Positions 17,254 to 25,151 of a stretch of DNA of 64,000 nucleotides are shown in pieces. The stretch comes from Microbacterium sp. LWH11-1.2. Its GTDB lineage: Bacteria > Actinomycetota > Actinomycetes > Actinomycetales > Microbacteriaceae. Numbering within the stretch: the stretch's first letter is position 1; each line of letters opens with the position of its first letter. The translations under genes and the position numbers were made by a program. Below the pieces are notes generated by a model that was given only the letters and a program-made list of their open reading frames with translations, searched no databases and was not told the origin of the DNA. The stretch spans positions 3,658,001-3,722,000 of the forward strand of contig NZ_CP151636.1 in the NCBI RefSeq assembly GCF_038397745.1. The letters run 5' to 3'.

Positions 17254-18162
17254 GTGCACGAGAGCGAGCTGCCGCTCGACGACGATCTCGCCGAGCGGCT
17301 GATCGCCGCACGCTTCCCGGAGCTGCGCGGTCGGCCGCTGCGGCGCGTGCCCACGACCGGCACGGTGAACACCATCATGCGACTGGGCGATGAACTGGTC
17401 GCGCGGTTCCCCCTCCTCGGCGCGTCCGAGGCGGAGCTGCGCACCGAGGCCGACGCCATGGCCGAGCTGGCCGACGCCAGCCCGTTCCCCGCAGCACGTC
17501 CCTACGGGGTCGCGAACGCCTCCGACGGGTTCGCTTCGGCGTGGTCCGTGCAGACGTGGCTCGACGGCGAGGTGGCCGGGCACGATCGGCACGCGGCATC
17601 CGCTTCTCTCGCCCGCGACATCGTGACGCTCATCACGACGATGCGGAGCGTCCCGGTCGGCGGGCGCGTGTTCGACGGCGCCGGTCGCGGCGGGCATCTC
17701 CCCGATCATGACGAGTGGATCACGACGTGTCTCGCGCAGAGTGGACACCTGCTCGACACGCGTCGGGCCGCAGAGCTCTGGGCGTCGCTGCGCGTGCTGC
17801 CGGCAGCCGGGCCCGACGTCATGAGTCATCGCGACCTCACCCCGTTCAACCTCCTCGTCACCGAGCGGGACGGCGACGATCGGCTCGCCGGTGTCCTGGA
17901 CGGCGGGAGCTTCGGACCGGCCGACCCGGCGCTCGACCTCGTCGCCGCGTGGCATCTGTTCGATGCCCCGCGACGCCGGATGCTGCGCGACGGTGTCGGC
18001 GCAAGCGATGGGGAGTGGCTGCGCGGAGCGGCATGGGCGTTCCAGCAGGCGATGGGCCTCGTCTGGTACTACGAGGAGTCGAATCCGCCGATGAGCGCAC
18101 TGGGCATCTCGACGATGCGGCGGCTGCTGGCGGATGAAGAGCTGTCGGGGCTGGGCCGGTGA
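17254..18162 (+). CDS. APH-family phosphotransferase
   Basis: 302 residues from a GTG. Unlike the degenerate copy at 1134 this one keeps its active site: SHRDLTPFNLLV near 191-202 (catalytic Asp and metal-binding Asn) and VLDGGSFGPADPALDL near 213-228 (DxG metal Asp). The family phosphorylates hydroxyls of aminoglycosides, macrolides, homoserine, choline or sugars; the substrate is not evident here. It is probably co-transcribed with pepP, and converges with the VOC gene only 7 bp away with no hairpin between. Confidence 0.82.
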   Translation: MHESELPLDDDLAERLIAARFPELRGRPLRRVPTTGTVNTIMRLGDELVARFPLLGASEAELRTEADAMAELADASPFPAARPYGVANASDGFASAWSVQTWLDGEVAGHDRHAASASLARDIVTLITTMRSVPVGGRVFDGAGRGGHLPDHDEWITTCLAQSGHLLDTRRAAELWASLRVLPAAGPDVMSHRDLTPFNLLVTERDGDDRLAGVLDGGSFGPADPALDLVAAWHLFDAPRRRMLRDGVGASDGEWLRGAAWAFQQAMGLVWYYEESNPPMSALGISTMRRLLADEELSGLGR

Positions 18163-18169
18163 GACGGCG

Positions 18170-18556
18170 TCACTCCGCGACGATCTCGACCTTGAATCCT
18201 TCGGCGTTCTCCAGCCAGCCGGCGTAGTGGTCTGGTCCTCCGGCGTGCGGGTACCGATCCTGGTAGAGCGGGCGCCATCCGTTGAACGGAGCGGCAGAGA
18301 TCATGGCGTCGACGTCCGCCGGGGAGCCGCCCCACAGGGCGAGGTGATTCATGCCGGGTCTGCGCCGATCGTGATCGGCCGCCGAGATGTTCGGCGACGT
18401 CGTCAGGGTCACGTATGCTCCACCGGCGTCCCAGGTCCGACCGCCCGGCCACTCCCCTGTGCACTCCAGACCGAGCGAGGTGAACAGCCAGCTCCAGCCG
18501 TCGACGACCGCATCGAGGTCCGCCACCCAGATCTCGACGTGATGGATGCCCTTCAT
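18170..18556 (-). CDS. VOC (glyoxalase/dioxygenase) superfamily protein
   Basis: 128 residues, one VOC module: opening KGIHHVEIWVADLDAV, a second half opening MNHLALWG, and closing ENAEGFKVEIVAE. His and Glu positions fit the metal site of glyoxalase-fold proteins. The ATG at 18556 was taken because homology to the fold begins there. It lies 16 nt after the hydrolase gene, so is probably the last gene of the minus-strand run starting at 20511. Substrate unknown. Confidence 0.82.
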   Translation of the reverse strand: MKGIHHVEIWVADLDAVVDGWSWLFTSLGLECTGEWPGGRTWDAGGAYVTLTTSPNISAADHDRRRPGMNHLALWGGSPADVDAMISAAPFNGWRPLYQDRYPHAGGPDHYAGWLENAEGFKVEIVAE

Positions 18557-18572
18557 GACTGCTCCTGCGCAC

Positions 18573-19223
18573 TCAGCGGCGCACGAACTCCGCGACGATC
18601 GGCGCCAGAGACGCACCGATCTCGGATGCCGGGCGCTTCTGCCCCTTCACCTCGAAGGTGTGCCCTCCACCCTCGATCCAGACGACCTCCGCGTTCTGAC
18701 ACGTCGCGACCGCATCCTCGAACTGGGAGATCGGCTGGATGAACGGGTCGTTCGTCCCCTCCACGAACAGCTGCGGCACGGCGATGGCCGGGAGGTGCTC
18801 GATCCGCGGCTTCTCCGGCTTTCCGGGGGCATGCAGCGGATAGCCGAGGTACGCGAGCCCGTCGACGGCGAGGCCGTCGGCGACGGCCATGGACGCCATC
18901 CGTCCGCCGTAGGACTTGCCGGCCGCCCAGACGGTCGCGTCGGGGGCGGCGGCTCGGGCGAAGGCCACCACCGCATTCCAGGTCACGATCGCGTGCCTCG
19001 CCGGGCCCGGCATCCGCCTCCCCTGCTCGACGTAGGGGAAGTTGAACCGCAGGGTCGAGAAGCCCGCGTCGCCGAGCGCATCGACGAACCCGGTGAGGAA
19101 CGGATGATCCTTCCCCGTGCCCGCCCCATGCGCGACGATGACCGTCACGCCGTTCTCACCCGAGGACCAGTCCGCGGAGACCGTCGTCGGTCCGGTCGGC
19201 AGCTCGACGGCGATCCGGACCAT
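18573..19223 (-). CDS. Alpha/beta hydrolase of the KANL3/Tex30 type
   Basis: 216 residues. Nucleophile elbow GKSYGGR near 103-109 (Ser), acid in EGTNDPF near 158, and His in EGGGHTF near 186 form a credible triad; the oxyanion loop is VIVAHGAGTGKDHP. This pattern fits the small TEX30/KANL3-type hydrolase family, cytoplasmic, with no known physiological substrate. Start ATG overlaps the preceding stop (TGATG). Confidence 0.82.
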   Translation of the reverse strand: MVRIAVELPTGPTTVSADWSSGENGVTVIVAHGAGTGKDHPFLTGFVDALGDAGFSTLRFNFPYVEQGRRMPGPARHAIVTWNAVVAFARAAAPDATVWAAGKSYGGRMASMAVADGLAVDGLAYLGYPLHAPGKPEKPRIEHLPAIAVPQLFVEGTNDPFIQPISQFEDAVATCQNAEVVWIEGGGHTFEVKGQKRPASEIGASLAPIVAEFVRR

Positions 19224-19813
19224 CAGGAGCGCAGGAAGGGGATCGCGAACGGCACGCGCATGACCTTGCCCGAGGACGCCCGCACCGTGCCGATGATCAC
19301 GATCACGAGGTGGGCGAGCGACAGCGCGAAGTACACGGTGATCGGGATGCCGAGCGGGTAGAAGCCCGTCGTCGGCGACTGCGACGTGAGGACGAACAGC
19401 AGCACGAAGTGCAGGATGAGCAGGAGCGAGGACACCATCAGGTAGGTGAGTCCCCAGTTCCGTGCCGCCCGCGCGTTCTCGCGCGCCGTGCCGCCCGCGC
19501 GGAGAGACGATCCGCCGCTCACCGCCATCGCGATTCCGGAGGCGAGACCACCGGCGAACGGGAACGGGATGACGATCAGGAACCCGAGCACCCAGGGCAG
19601 CAGGCCACGCGGCGGCACGGCCGCCGGGTACACGGGATATCCGGGCGCCGGGTACCCGGGCGCGACGTGGCCGGGGGCGGCGTAGCCGCCCGGAGCCCCC
19701 GGTGCGGGCGGGGGCTGATACGCGGGCGGTGGCTGATACGCGGGGGCCGCCGGCGGTGCCGGAGGAGGAGGAGGCGTGAACTCACCCGGCGTCTGAGGGT
19801 CGTGCGAGGTCAT
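19223..19813 (-). CDS. Proline-rich DUF4870-type membrane protein
   Basis: 196 residues. Residues 1-70 are disordered and rich in PPPAYQPPP/APGYPAPGYP repeats; the rest has three hydrophobic segments (about 72-95, 121-142, 152-175) with the conserved ARENARAARNWGLTY between, typical of DUF4870 proteins. Start overlaps the upstream stop by 4 nt (ATGA). The Pro/Tyr-rich N-terminus may serve as a protein-interaction arm, by analogy with other actinobacterial membrane proteins; function unknown. Confidence 0.78.
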   Translation of the reverse strand: MTSHDPQTPGEFTPPPPPAPPAAPAYQPPPAYQPPPAPGAPGGYAAPGHVAPGYPAPGYPVYPAAVPPRGLLPWVLGFLIVIPFPFAGGLASGIAMAVSGGSSLRAGGTARENARAARNWGLTYLMVSSLLLILHFVLLFVLTSQSPTTGFYPLGIPITVYFALSLAHLVIVIIGTVRASSGKVMRVPFAIPFLRS

Positions 19814-20511
19814 CGAGTGTCGTCCCGCGGGCCTTCGACGCGGGTCGCGACACCGGGCTCATCGACGGGACCCGGTGCGGGCGTCTCGGGCGTCGTCCCC
19901 TCCGGCTGCGGTACCGGGTCGGCCGGGCGCGGCGGCACCACCGGCTCCGCAGCGGGCTCGGGCGCCGGCGCCGGAGCGCCGGCCGGGATCCGCTCCCCGT
20001 ACCGGGGCGGCTCGTCGAGGTTCACCGGGGGTCGCACCGGGGCGACGTGCGCCGAGCCGAGCACCTGACGAGCCTTGGAGAGCGAGGTGGGCATCACCGT
20101 GACCTCGTAGTGGTCCGCGGCGAACTGGGTGACGCTCGCGAAGTCGCGGCGACGACGCACGATCGCGTAGGTCACGAGGCTCAGCAGCATTCCCACGGCC
20201 ACGCCGATGAACACGAAGCCGACGAACAGCTGGATCGGGACCTCGGGGTTGCCCAGCACGAGGATCGCGGAGAGGAAGAGCCCGAGCAGCACGCCGTTGA
20301 TGGCACCGGAGCGGGCGGCAGCGGCATAGCCGAGCTTGCCGGTCACCCTCTCGACGGTGCGAACACTCTGGCCGACGATCGCGATGTCCCGCGCGGGCAC
20401 CTCCCCGGCGATCAGCTTCGAGACCGTCTTCTGCGCGCTCTCGTAGTCGCGCGTCGACGCGACGATCTCGCCGGTCTCGGTACCGTTCACAGGACGGTTC
20501 AACATGCTCAT
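19810..20511 (-). CDS. General-stress-protein-17M-like (YflT) domain membrane protein
   Basis: 233 residues. The N-terminus GEIVASTRDYESAQKTVSKLIAG followed by VPARDIAIVGQSVRTVERVTGK is the YflT/GSP17M ferredoxin-like module (about 12-60). Two hydrophobic segments follow (about 68-84 and 90-112), then a second soluble part with HYEVTVM and a Pro/Ala/Glu-rich tail (about 155-233). ATG 20511 or ATG 20505 may be the start. Divergent from the MgtE-like gene; first gene of a tightly overlapping run to 18170. No direct evidence for a stress role here. Confidence 0.8.
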   Translation of the reverse strand: MSMLNRPVNGTETGEIVASTRDYESAQKTVSKLIAGEVPARDIAIVGQSVRTVERVTGKLGYAAAARSGAINGVLLGLFLSAILVLGNPEVPIQLFVGFVFIGVAVGMLLSLVTYAIVRRRRDFASVTQFAADHYEVTVMPTSLSKARQVLGSAHVAPVRPPVNLDEPPRYGERIPAGAPAPAPEPAAEPVVPPRPADPVPQPEGTTPETPAPGPVDEPGVATRVEGPRDDTR

Positions 20512-20586
20512 CCGGCTATTCTTCCACGCCCTGCCATCCCGGGCCCGGGGAGCGCAACCCTCACGGCGGCTCTCGGGCCCGCGCAC

Positions 20587-20592
20587 TACGCT
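20587..20592 (+). promoter_or_regulatory. -10 box TACGCT, 6 nt before the MgtE-like gene GTG
   Basis: Plus-strand TANNNT 6 nt from GTG 20599; leaderless configuration with a GTG start. Confidence 0.6.
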
Positions 20593-20598
20593 GGGCAG

Positions 20599-21867
20599 GT
20601 GAGCACACAAAGGGTTTTCGCCGCGCGCCTGGCCGGGTGCGCCGTCTTCGACCCCCTGGGCGACCGCCTCGGCAAAGTCCGCGACGTCGTCATCGTGTAC
20701 CGAAGTACCGCTGCTCCTCGCGTCATCGGCCTCGTGGTCGAGATCCCGGGCCGCCGCCACGTCTTCCTCTCCATCGGGCGTGTCACATCGATCCGCGCCG
20801 GGCAGGTCATCACGACCGGTCTGATCAACGTGCGCCGGTTCTCTCCGCGCGCCGGTGAGGTCCGTGTGCTCGCCGAGCTCCTCGGCCGTCGCGTGAACCT
20901 CGTCGACGGCACGGGCACGGCCGTGATCGAGGACGTCGCGATCGAGCCGAACCGTCTCGGGGAATGGGCTGTCAGCCAACTGTTCCTCCGCCGCCCGAAG
21001 ACGAGCGCCTCGCCGTTCGCGAAGGGGCCGACGACGTTCGCGGCGTGGAACGAGGTCGCCGAGCAGCACTCCCCCGGTGAGGCCCAGTCGGCCGAGCAGC
21101 TCGTCGCCTCCTATTCGGAGCTGCATGCCGCCGACCTCGCGAACACGCTGCTCGATCTTCCTCAGCAGCGCATGATCGAGGTCGCCGAGGAGCTGTCGGA
21201 CGATCGGCTCGCCGACGCCCTCGAGGAGATGCCCGAAGACGAGCAGGTCCACATCCTCGATCGCCTCGGCGACGAGCGCGCCGCCGACATCCTCGACCAG
21301 ATGGAGCCGGACGACGCCGCCGACCTCCTCGCCCAGCTGCCGCCCAACCGGCTCGAGCAGCTCCTCGAGCTGATGGAGCCCGAGGAGGCAGAGGACGTCA
21401 GGATGCTCCTCCGCTACGGCCCGGACACCGCCGGCGGTCTGATGACCCCGGAGCCGATCATCCTCTCGGCGGATGCGACGGTCGCCGAGGCCCTGGCGCT
21501 GATCCGTCGGCACGAGCTCCACCCGGCGCTGGCGGCAGCCGTGTTCGTGACCCTCCCGCCGTTCGAGACCCCGACCGGCCGCCTCCTCGGCATGGTGCAC
21601 TTCCAGCGGATGCTGCGCTATCCGCCGCACGAACGTCTCGGCGGGATCATGGACGACAGTCTCGAGCCCGTGCCCGCGAACGCGTCCGCCGCCGAGGTCG
21701 CGCGTCTCCTGGCGAGCTACGACCTCGTCTCGCTTCCCGTCGTCGATGCCGCGCGTCGCCTCGTCGGCGCGGTCAGCATCGACGACGTGCTCGACTACCT
21801 CCTCCCGGACGACTGGCGCTCGCATGACGACGACGAGCCGACGCCGACGGCGAAGGAGGTGCGCTGA
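20599..21867 (+). CDS. Soluble MgtE-like protein: PRC-barrel + MgtE_N + paired CBS, no membrane domain
   Basis: 422 residues. The N-terminal ~110 residues (CAVFDPLGDRLGKVRDVVI...) look like a PRC-barrel. Residues ~170-285 are an MgtE N-terminal superhelical domain (LHAADLANTLLDLP, ILDRLGDERAADILDQMEPDDAADLLAQLP). A CBS pair follows (MTPEPIILSADATVAEAL; ASYDLVSLPVVDAARRLVGAVSIDDVLDYLL). The five transmembrane helices of the MgtE magnesium channel are missing. I infer a cytoplasmic ligand sensor rather than a transporter. The stop overlaps the ATG of the DUF1003 membrane gene, which may provide the membrane partner. Confidence 0.83.
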   Translation: MSTQRVFAARLAGCAVFDPLGDRLGKVRDVVIVYRSTAAPRVIGLVVEIPGRRHVFLSIGRVTSIRAGQVITTGLINVRRFSPRAGEVRVLAELLGRRVNLVDGTGTAVIEDVAIEPNRLGEWAVSQLFLRRPKTSASPFAKGPTTFAAWNEVAEQHSPGEAQSAEQLVASYSELHAADLANTLLDLPQQRMIEVAEELSDDRLADALEEMPEDEQVHILDRLGDERAADILDQMEPDDAADLLAQLPPNRLEQLLELMEPEEAEDVRMLLRYGPDTAGGLMTPEPIILSADATVAEALALIRRHELHPALAAAVFVTLPPFETPTGRLLGMVHFQRMLRYPPHERLGGIMDDSLEPVPANASAAEVARLLASYDLVSLPVVDAARRLVGAVSIDDVLDYLLPDDWRSHDDDEPTPTAKEVR

Positions 21868-22418
21868 TGGCACGTTCGCCCCGCCTCGACGCGCCCCTCG
21901 GTCGGGGCACCACACGCGCCCGCCCCACCTCACGCGACCGCTTCGGCCGGTTCACCGAATGGGTCGCCCGGGCGATGGGGACCCCCGCGTTCCTGCTGAT
22001 GCTCACGCTGTTCTGCGTGGCCTGGATCCTCTGGAACACCCTGACGCCCGATCATCTGCGATTCGACGATGCGGCACTGGGCTTCACCGCGCTCACCCTC
22101 ATGCTCTCTCTGCAGGCCTCGTACGCCGCGCCACTGATCCTGCTCGCGCAGAACCGCCAGGACGACCGCGACCGGGTGCAGATCGAGCAGGACCGTCAGC
22201 GCGCGGAGCGGAACCTCGCCGACACCGAGTACCTCGCGCGCGAGATCGTCGCGCTGCGCATGGCGCTCGAAGAGCGCAACACGCAGCTCGTCACCCGCGA
22301 TGTCCTGCGCAACGAGCTGAAGGCGCTGCTCGCGGAGCTCGGCTCCGACGAGAAACACGATGAGAAGCACGACGACAGGCACGACGCCGAGAAGCGCTCC
22401 GGCGGCGGCGGCTCATGA
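21867..22418 (+). CDS. DUF1003 family membrane protein
   Basis: 183 residues. Two hydrophobic segments (about 43-60 and 72-95) flank the family signature CVAWILWNTL; the mid-region ALMLSLQASYAAPLILLAQNRQDDRDR is typical of DUF1003. A charged, probably coiled-coil C-terminal half follows (RVQIEQDRQRAERNLADTEY) and the tail is Asp/His/Lys-rich. TGATG overlap with the MgtE-like gene and ATGA overlap with mrp indicate one operon. Function unknown. Confidence 0.85.
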   Translation: MARSPRLDAPLGRGTTRARPTSRDRFGRFTEWVARAMGTPAFLLMLTLFCVAWILWNTLTPDHLRFDDAALGFTALTLMLSLQASYAAPLILLAQNRQDDRDRVQIEQDRQRAERNLADTEYLAREIVALRMALEERNTQLVTRDVLRNELKALLAELGSDEKHDEKHDDRHDAEKRSGGGGS

Positions 22419-23536
22419 CGGCGGCCGACAGAGTCCGCGCGGCCGTGGCCGCGGTCACGGATCCGGAGCTGCGCCGCCCGATCGGCGACCTCGACATGGT
22501 CCGCGAGATCGAGGTCGACGGCGACCGGGCGCTGGTCGGGATCGTGCTCACGATCGTCGGCTGTCCCGCCGCCGCACGCATCGAATCGGATGTGCGGGAG
22601 GCCGCGGCATCCGTTCCCGGCATCGCCGCCGTCGACGTCTCGGTGGGCGTGATGACTCCGGCCGAGCGCAAGGCGCTGACCGAGAAGCTCCGCGACGGAC
22701 GCCCGGCGAGGCAGATGCCCTTCGGCCCCGAATCGCTCACCCGGGTCATCCTCGTCTCCAGCGGCAAGGGCGGTGTGGGCAAGTCGACGGTCACCGCGAA
22801 CCTCGCCGTCGCCCTCGCCGATCAGGGCCTGTCCGTCGGGCTCGTGGACGCCGACGTGCACGGCTTCTCGATCCCCGGTCTCCTCGGCATCGCGGCGGGA
22901 ACCCAGCCGACGCGCATCGACGATCTCATGCTCCCTCCGGTCGCGCACGGCGTGAAGACGATCTCTATCGGCATGTTCCTCCGCGACGGCGAGGCCGTGG
23001 TCGCCTGGCGAGGGCCCATGCTGCACCGCACGGTCTCGCAGTTCCTCACGGACGTGTTCTTCGGCGATCTCGACATCCTCCTGATCGACATGCCCCCGGG
23101 TACCGGCGACATCGCCATCTCGATCGGACAGCTGCTGCCTCACGCGGAGGTCCTCGTGGTGACGACGCCGCAGGCCGCGGCATCCGACGTCGCCATCCGC
23201 AGCGGCCTCGTGGCGCGGCAGACCGGGCAGCGCGTGATCGGGGTCGTCGAGAACATGGCCGCGTACACCCTCCCCGACGGCACCGTCGTCGACCTGTTCG
23301 GGTCGGGCGGCGGCGCGGCCGTGGCCGCAGCACTGTCCGAGGGCGGCGACGACGTGGCGCTGCTGGCGTCGATCCCGTTGAGTCCGGCGCTGCGCGAAGG
23401 CGGCGACGTCGGCATCCCGATCGTCACGACGGAGTCGACGGATGCCGCCGCCACCACGATCCGCGCGCTCGCGCGCTCCCTCGCCGGTCAGGGTCGCGGT
23501 CTCGCCGGACGATCGCTGCCGATGTCGATCGGCTGA
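22415..23536 (+). CDS. mrp: Mrp/ApbC (NBP35-like) P-loop ATPase, Fe-S carrier family
   Basis: 373 residues. Residues 1-90 are a MIP18/DUF59 domain with its conserved Cys (IVGCPAAAR). The deviant Walker A SSGKGGVGKST is at about 114-124, Switch I DADVHGFSIPG near 144, Walker B LLIDMPPGTGD near 225. The C-terminal CxxC that bridges the Fe-S cluster in E. coli ApbC (after ENM) is replaced by AAYTLPDGT, and the protein has only one Cys, so cluster binding as described for ApbC is doubtful. Third gene of the MgtE-like/DUF1003 operon. Confidence 0.9.
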   Translation: MTAADRVRAAVAAVTDPELRRPIGDLDMVREIEVDGDRALVGIVLTIVGCPAAARIESDVREAAASVPGIAAVDVSVGVMTPAERKALTEKLRDGRPARQMPFGPESLTRVILVSSGKGGVGKSTVTANLAVALADQGLSVGLVDADVHGFSIPGLLGIAAGTQPTRIDDLMLPPVAHGVKTISIGMFLRDGEAVVAWRGPMLHRTVSQFLTDVFFGDLDILLIDMPPGTGDIAISIGQLLPHAEVLVVTTPQAAASDVAIRSGLVARQTGQRVIGVVENMAAYTLPDGTVVDLFGSGGGAAVAAALSEGGDDVALLASIPLSPALREGGDVGIPIVTTESTDAAATTIRALARSLAGQGRGLAGRSLPMSIG

Positions 23537-23563
23537 GCCGCCGACGGCCCGAGGGCCCCGTGG

Positions 23564-23569
23564 GAGAAT
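23564..23569 (+). promoter_or_regulatory. -10-like GAGAAT, 6 nt before ATG
   Basis: One mismatch to TANNNT at the 6-nt distance typical of the leaderless genes here; precedes ATG 23576. Confidence 0.4.
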
Positions 23570-23575
23570 GGGACG

Positions 23576-24070
23576 ATGCCCCCTCGTTCCCTCACGATCG
23601 ATGAGAGCCTGCTCCGACGGATGGCGCGCGATGCCGCCGTCTACTCGCTCACACGCCCGGTCGCGATCATCATGTGGGTGGCACTCGCCGCGGCCCTCGG
23701 CATCAGCATCCTCAACCTGTCGGGGCTGGTCGCCGCCGGCGAGGACGACGGCGGTCTCGCCGCGTGGATGCCGCCGCTGGTGATCGCCCTCGCCGTCATC
23801 GCGATCGTCATGTCCGTCTCGAGCGCCCGTCACGCCGTGCGCGCCGCGATGCCGCCGGCGACGCTCGTCTGGGTCTCGCTGGAGGACGAGGTGCTGCAGG
23901 TGGGCAGCGGCGACCGCCGCTCGACCATCGCCTACAGCACGTTCCAGGGCGTCAGGGTGGGCGCGGACGCCGTGCTGCTGAAGCTGCGCGACGCCTCTGT
24001 CGCGACGGCGATCCCGCGCGCGCTGCTGAGCGACGAGGACGTCGCCACGCTCCGCGCGAAGATCGCCTAG
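23576..24070 (+). CDS. Two-helix membrane protein with YcxB-like C-terminus
   Basis: 164 residues. Hydrophobic segments at about 28-48 and 62-83, then a soluble beta-rich part: LVWVSLEDEVLQVGSGDRRSTI (residues 99-120 region) and AYSTFQGVRV, the pattern seen in YcxB-like proteins in which a membrane hairpin carries a small PH-like domain. Its TAG stop shares a CTAG tetranucleotide with the stop of the convergent gene. Function unknown. Confidence 0.68.
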   Translation: MPPRSLTIDESLLRRMARDAAVYSLTRPVAIIMWVALAAALGISILNLSGLVAAGEDDGGLAAWMPPLVIALAVIAIVMSVSSARHAVRAAMPPATLVWVSLEDEVLQVGSGDRRSTIAYSTFQGVRVGADAVLLKLRDASVATAIPRALLSDEDVATLRAKIA

Positions 24071-24693
24071 GCAGCCATGCCCTCCGCACGACGCCTGGTC
24101 CGGCGTGACGCCCCGACGCGGATCAGCACGATGATCGTCACCGCGACCGCGAACGGCGGCAGGAAGACCGCCCCGAACGACAGCATCGTCCCGATCGGGT
24201 AGTCGGCGCCGCCTCCGCGGCCGAGTCCGATGCTCCCGCCGCCGAACGAGTCGCCTGCGATCAGGAACGCGCCGTCGTAGATGTCGAGCGAATCCGCGCA
24301 CCGGACCTCGTGTGGCCCCGCGGCCGGTGCGGTGAACTGCGCGGTCTGCTCGAATCCCGGCTTCGGCGTCATCCACCAGAGGGTGCTGCTCCAGTCGAGC
24401 GCCGGCGCCCCGCGCTGCGCGACGGGCTCGCCACCGGGGGCGACGACGACGCACTCCAGGGTTCCGAGGTTCGCGGAGATCCCCTGCGCCCAGATGCCCG
24501 CGCGCTCATCCGCATCGAGATCGACGACGATCGCGTCGCCGAGCGGCTGAGGCTCTGCGCGGTCGACGGAGGCGACGATCGGCAGGACCCAGAGGATCCA
24601 GATCAGCGCGCCGCCGACGGCGCCGAGCACCGCGGCGACCACCGCGAGGCGAAGTCGGGCTGCGGGGCGAAGGTGCGACCCCGCAGGGCTCAC
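24067..24693 (-). CDS. Membrane protein with extracytoplasmic domain, downstream of tatB
   Basis: 208 residues. A hydrophobic helix at about 14-40, an extracytoplasmic domain (about 42-160) that has only two Cys (LECVVV and VRCADS), possibly a disulfide, then a second helix at about 166-192 and a basic end RRTRRRAEG. GTG start overlaps the tatB stop by 4 nt. No family recognised; co-transcription with tatB does not by itself imply a Tat role. Confidence 0.7.
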   Translation of the reverse strand: MSPAGSHLRPAARLRLAVVAAVLGAVGGALIWILWVLPIVASVDRAEPQPLGDAIVVDLDADERAGIWAQGISANLGTLECVVVAPGGEPVAQRGAPALDWSSTLWWMTPKPGFEQTAQFTAPAAGPHEVRCADSLDIYDGAFLIAGDSFGGGSIGLGRGGGADYPIGTMLSFGAVFLPPFAVAVTIIVLIRVGASRRTRRRAEGMAA

Positions 24694-25061
24694 GTGGCTT
24701 CGGGGTCGTACGGCGGCCGGTTCTCGGCGCTGAACGTCTGCGGCGCACGCGGTGCGACGGGCTCGGCGATGGTGGCTCGCGCCTTCGTCGCGGTCGCGGG
24801 CTGCGGCTCCTCCATCAGCGCATCGCGGATGATCCGGCGCGGGTCGTACTGTCGCGGGTCGAGCTTGCGCCAGTCGACGTCGTCGAGCTCGGGACCCATC
24901 TCCTGACGCATCTTCGACTTCGTGTCGCGGACGTACTCGCCGACCTTGCGGACCATGCGGGCGAATCCCTCTGCGGCCCGCGGAAGACGCTCAGGGCCGA
25001 TGATGAGCACCGCGATGAGGCCGATCAGCAGCAGCTTCTCGAAAGTGAGCCCGAACGTCAT
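24690..25061 (-). CDS. tatB: Sec-independent protein translocase subunit TatB
   Basis: 123 residues. Short N-terminus with one hydrophobic helix (about 4-20) ending in the diagnostic IGPERLPRAAEGFARMVRKV, then an amphipathic helix and a longer acidic, Pro-rich tail, which favours TatB over TatA. TatB binds twin-arginine signal peptides in the TatBC receptor at the cytoplasmic membrane. tatA and tatC are not in the window. ATG 25061 has TAGCCT 6 nt upstream. Divergent from the O-methyltransferase, the same pairing as in mycobacteria, although sigE, rseA and htrA, which lie between them there, are absent. Confidence 0.9.
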   Translation of the reverse strand: MTFGLTFEKLLLIGLIAVLIIGPERLPRAAEGFARMVRKVGEYVRDTKSKMRQEMGPELDDVDWRKLDPRQYDPRRIIRDALMEEPQPATATKARATIAEPVAPRAPQTFSAENRPPYDPEAT

Positions 25062-25067
25062 CTGTAC

Positions 25068-25073
25068 AGGCTA
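25068..25073 (-). promoter_or_regulatory. -10 box TAGCCT, 6 nt before tatB ATG
   Basis: Minus-strand TANNNT 6 nt from ATG 25061; leaderless configuration. Confidence 0.6.
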
Positions 25074-25109
25074 CCGCCGCGCCTGCACTCCCCGCGCACA
25101 CCGAGCGAA

Positions 25110-25115
25110 TACGCT
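25110..25115 (+). promoter_or_regulatory. Probable -10 box TACGCT for the O-methyltransferase
   Basis: TACGCT 36 nt before ATG 25152, giving a normal short leader; AAGGCAGG just before the ATG could serve as ribosome site. No clear -35. Confidence 0.4.
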
Positions 25116-25151
25116 GAGATCGATCACAGTGCAAGCACGGAAAGGCAGGCC

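Noticed and set aside
23547-23559. GGCCC/GGGCC mini-hairpin after mrp as a terminator
   Set aside because: Only five pairs with a two-base loop; too weak to call.
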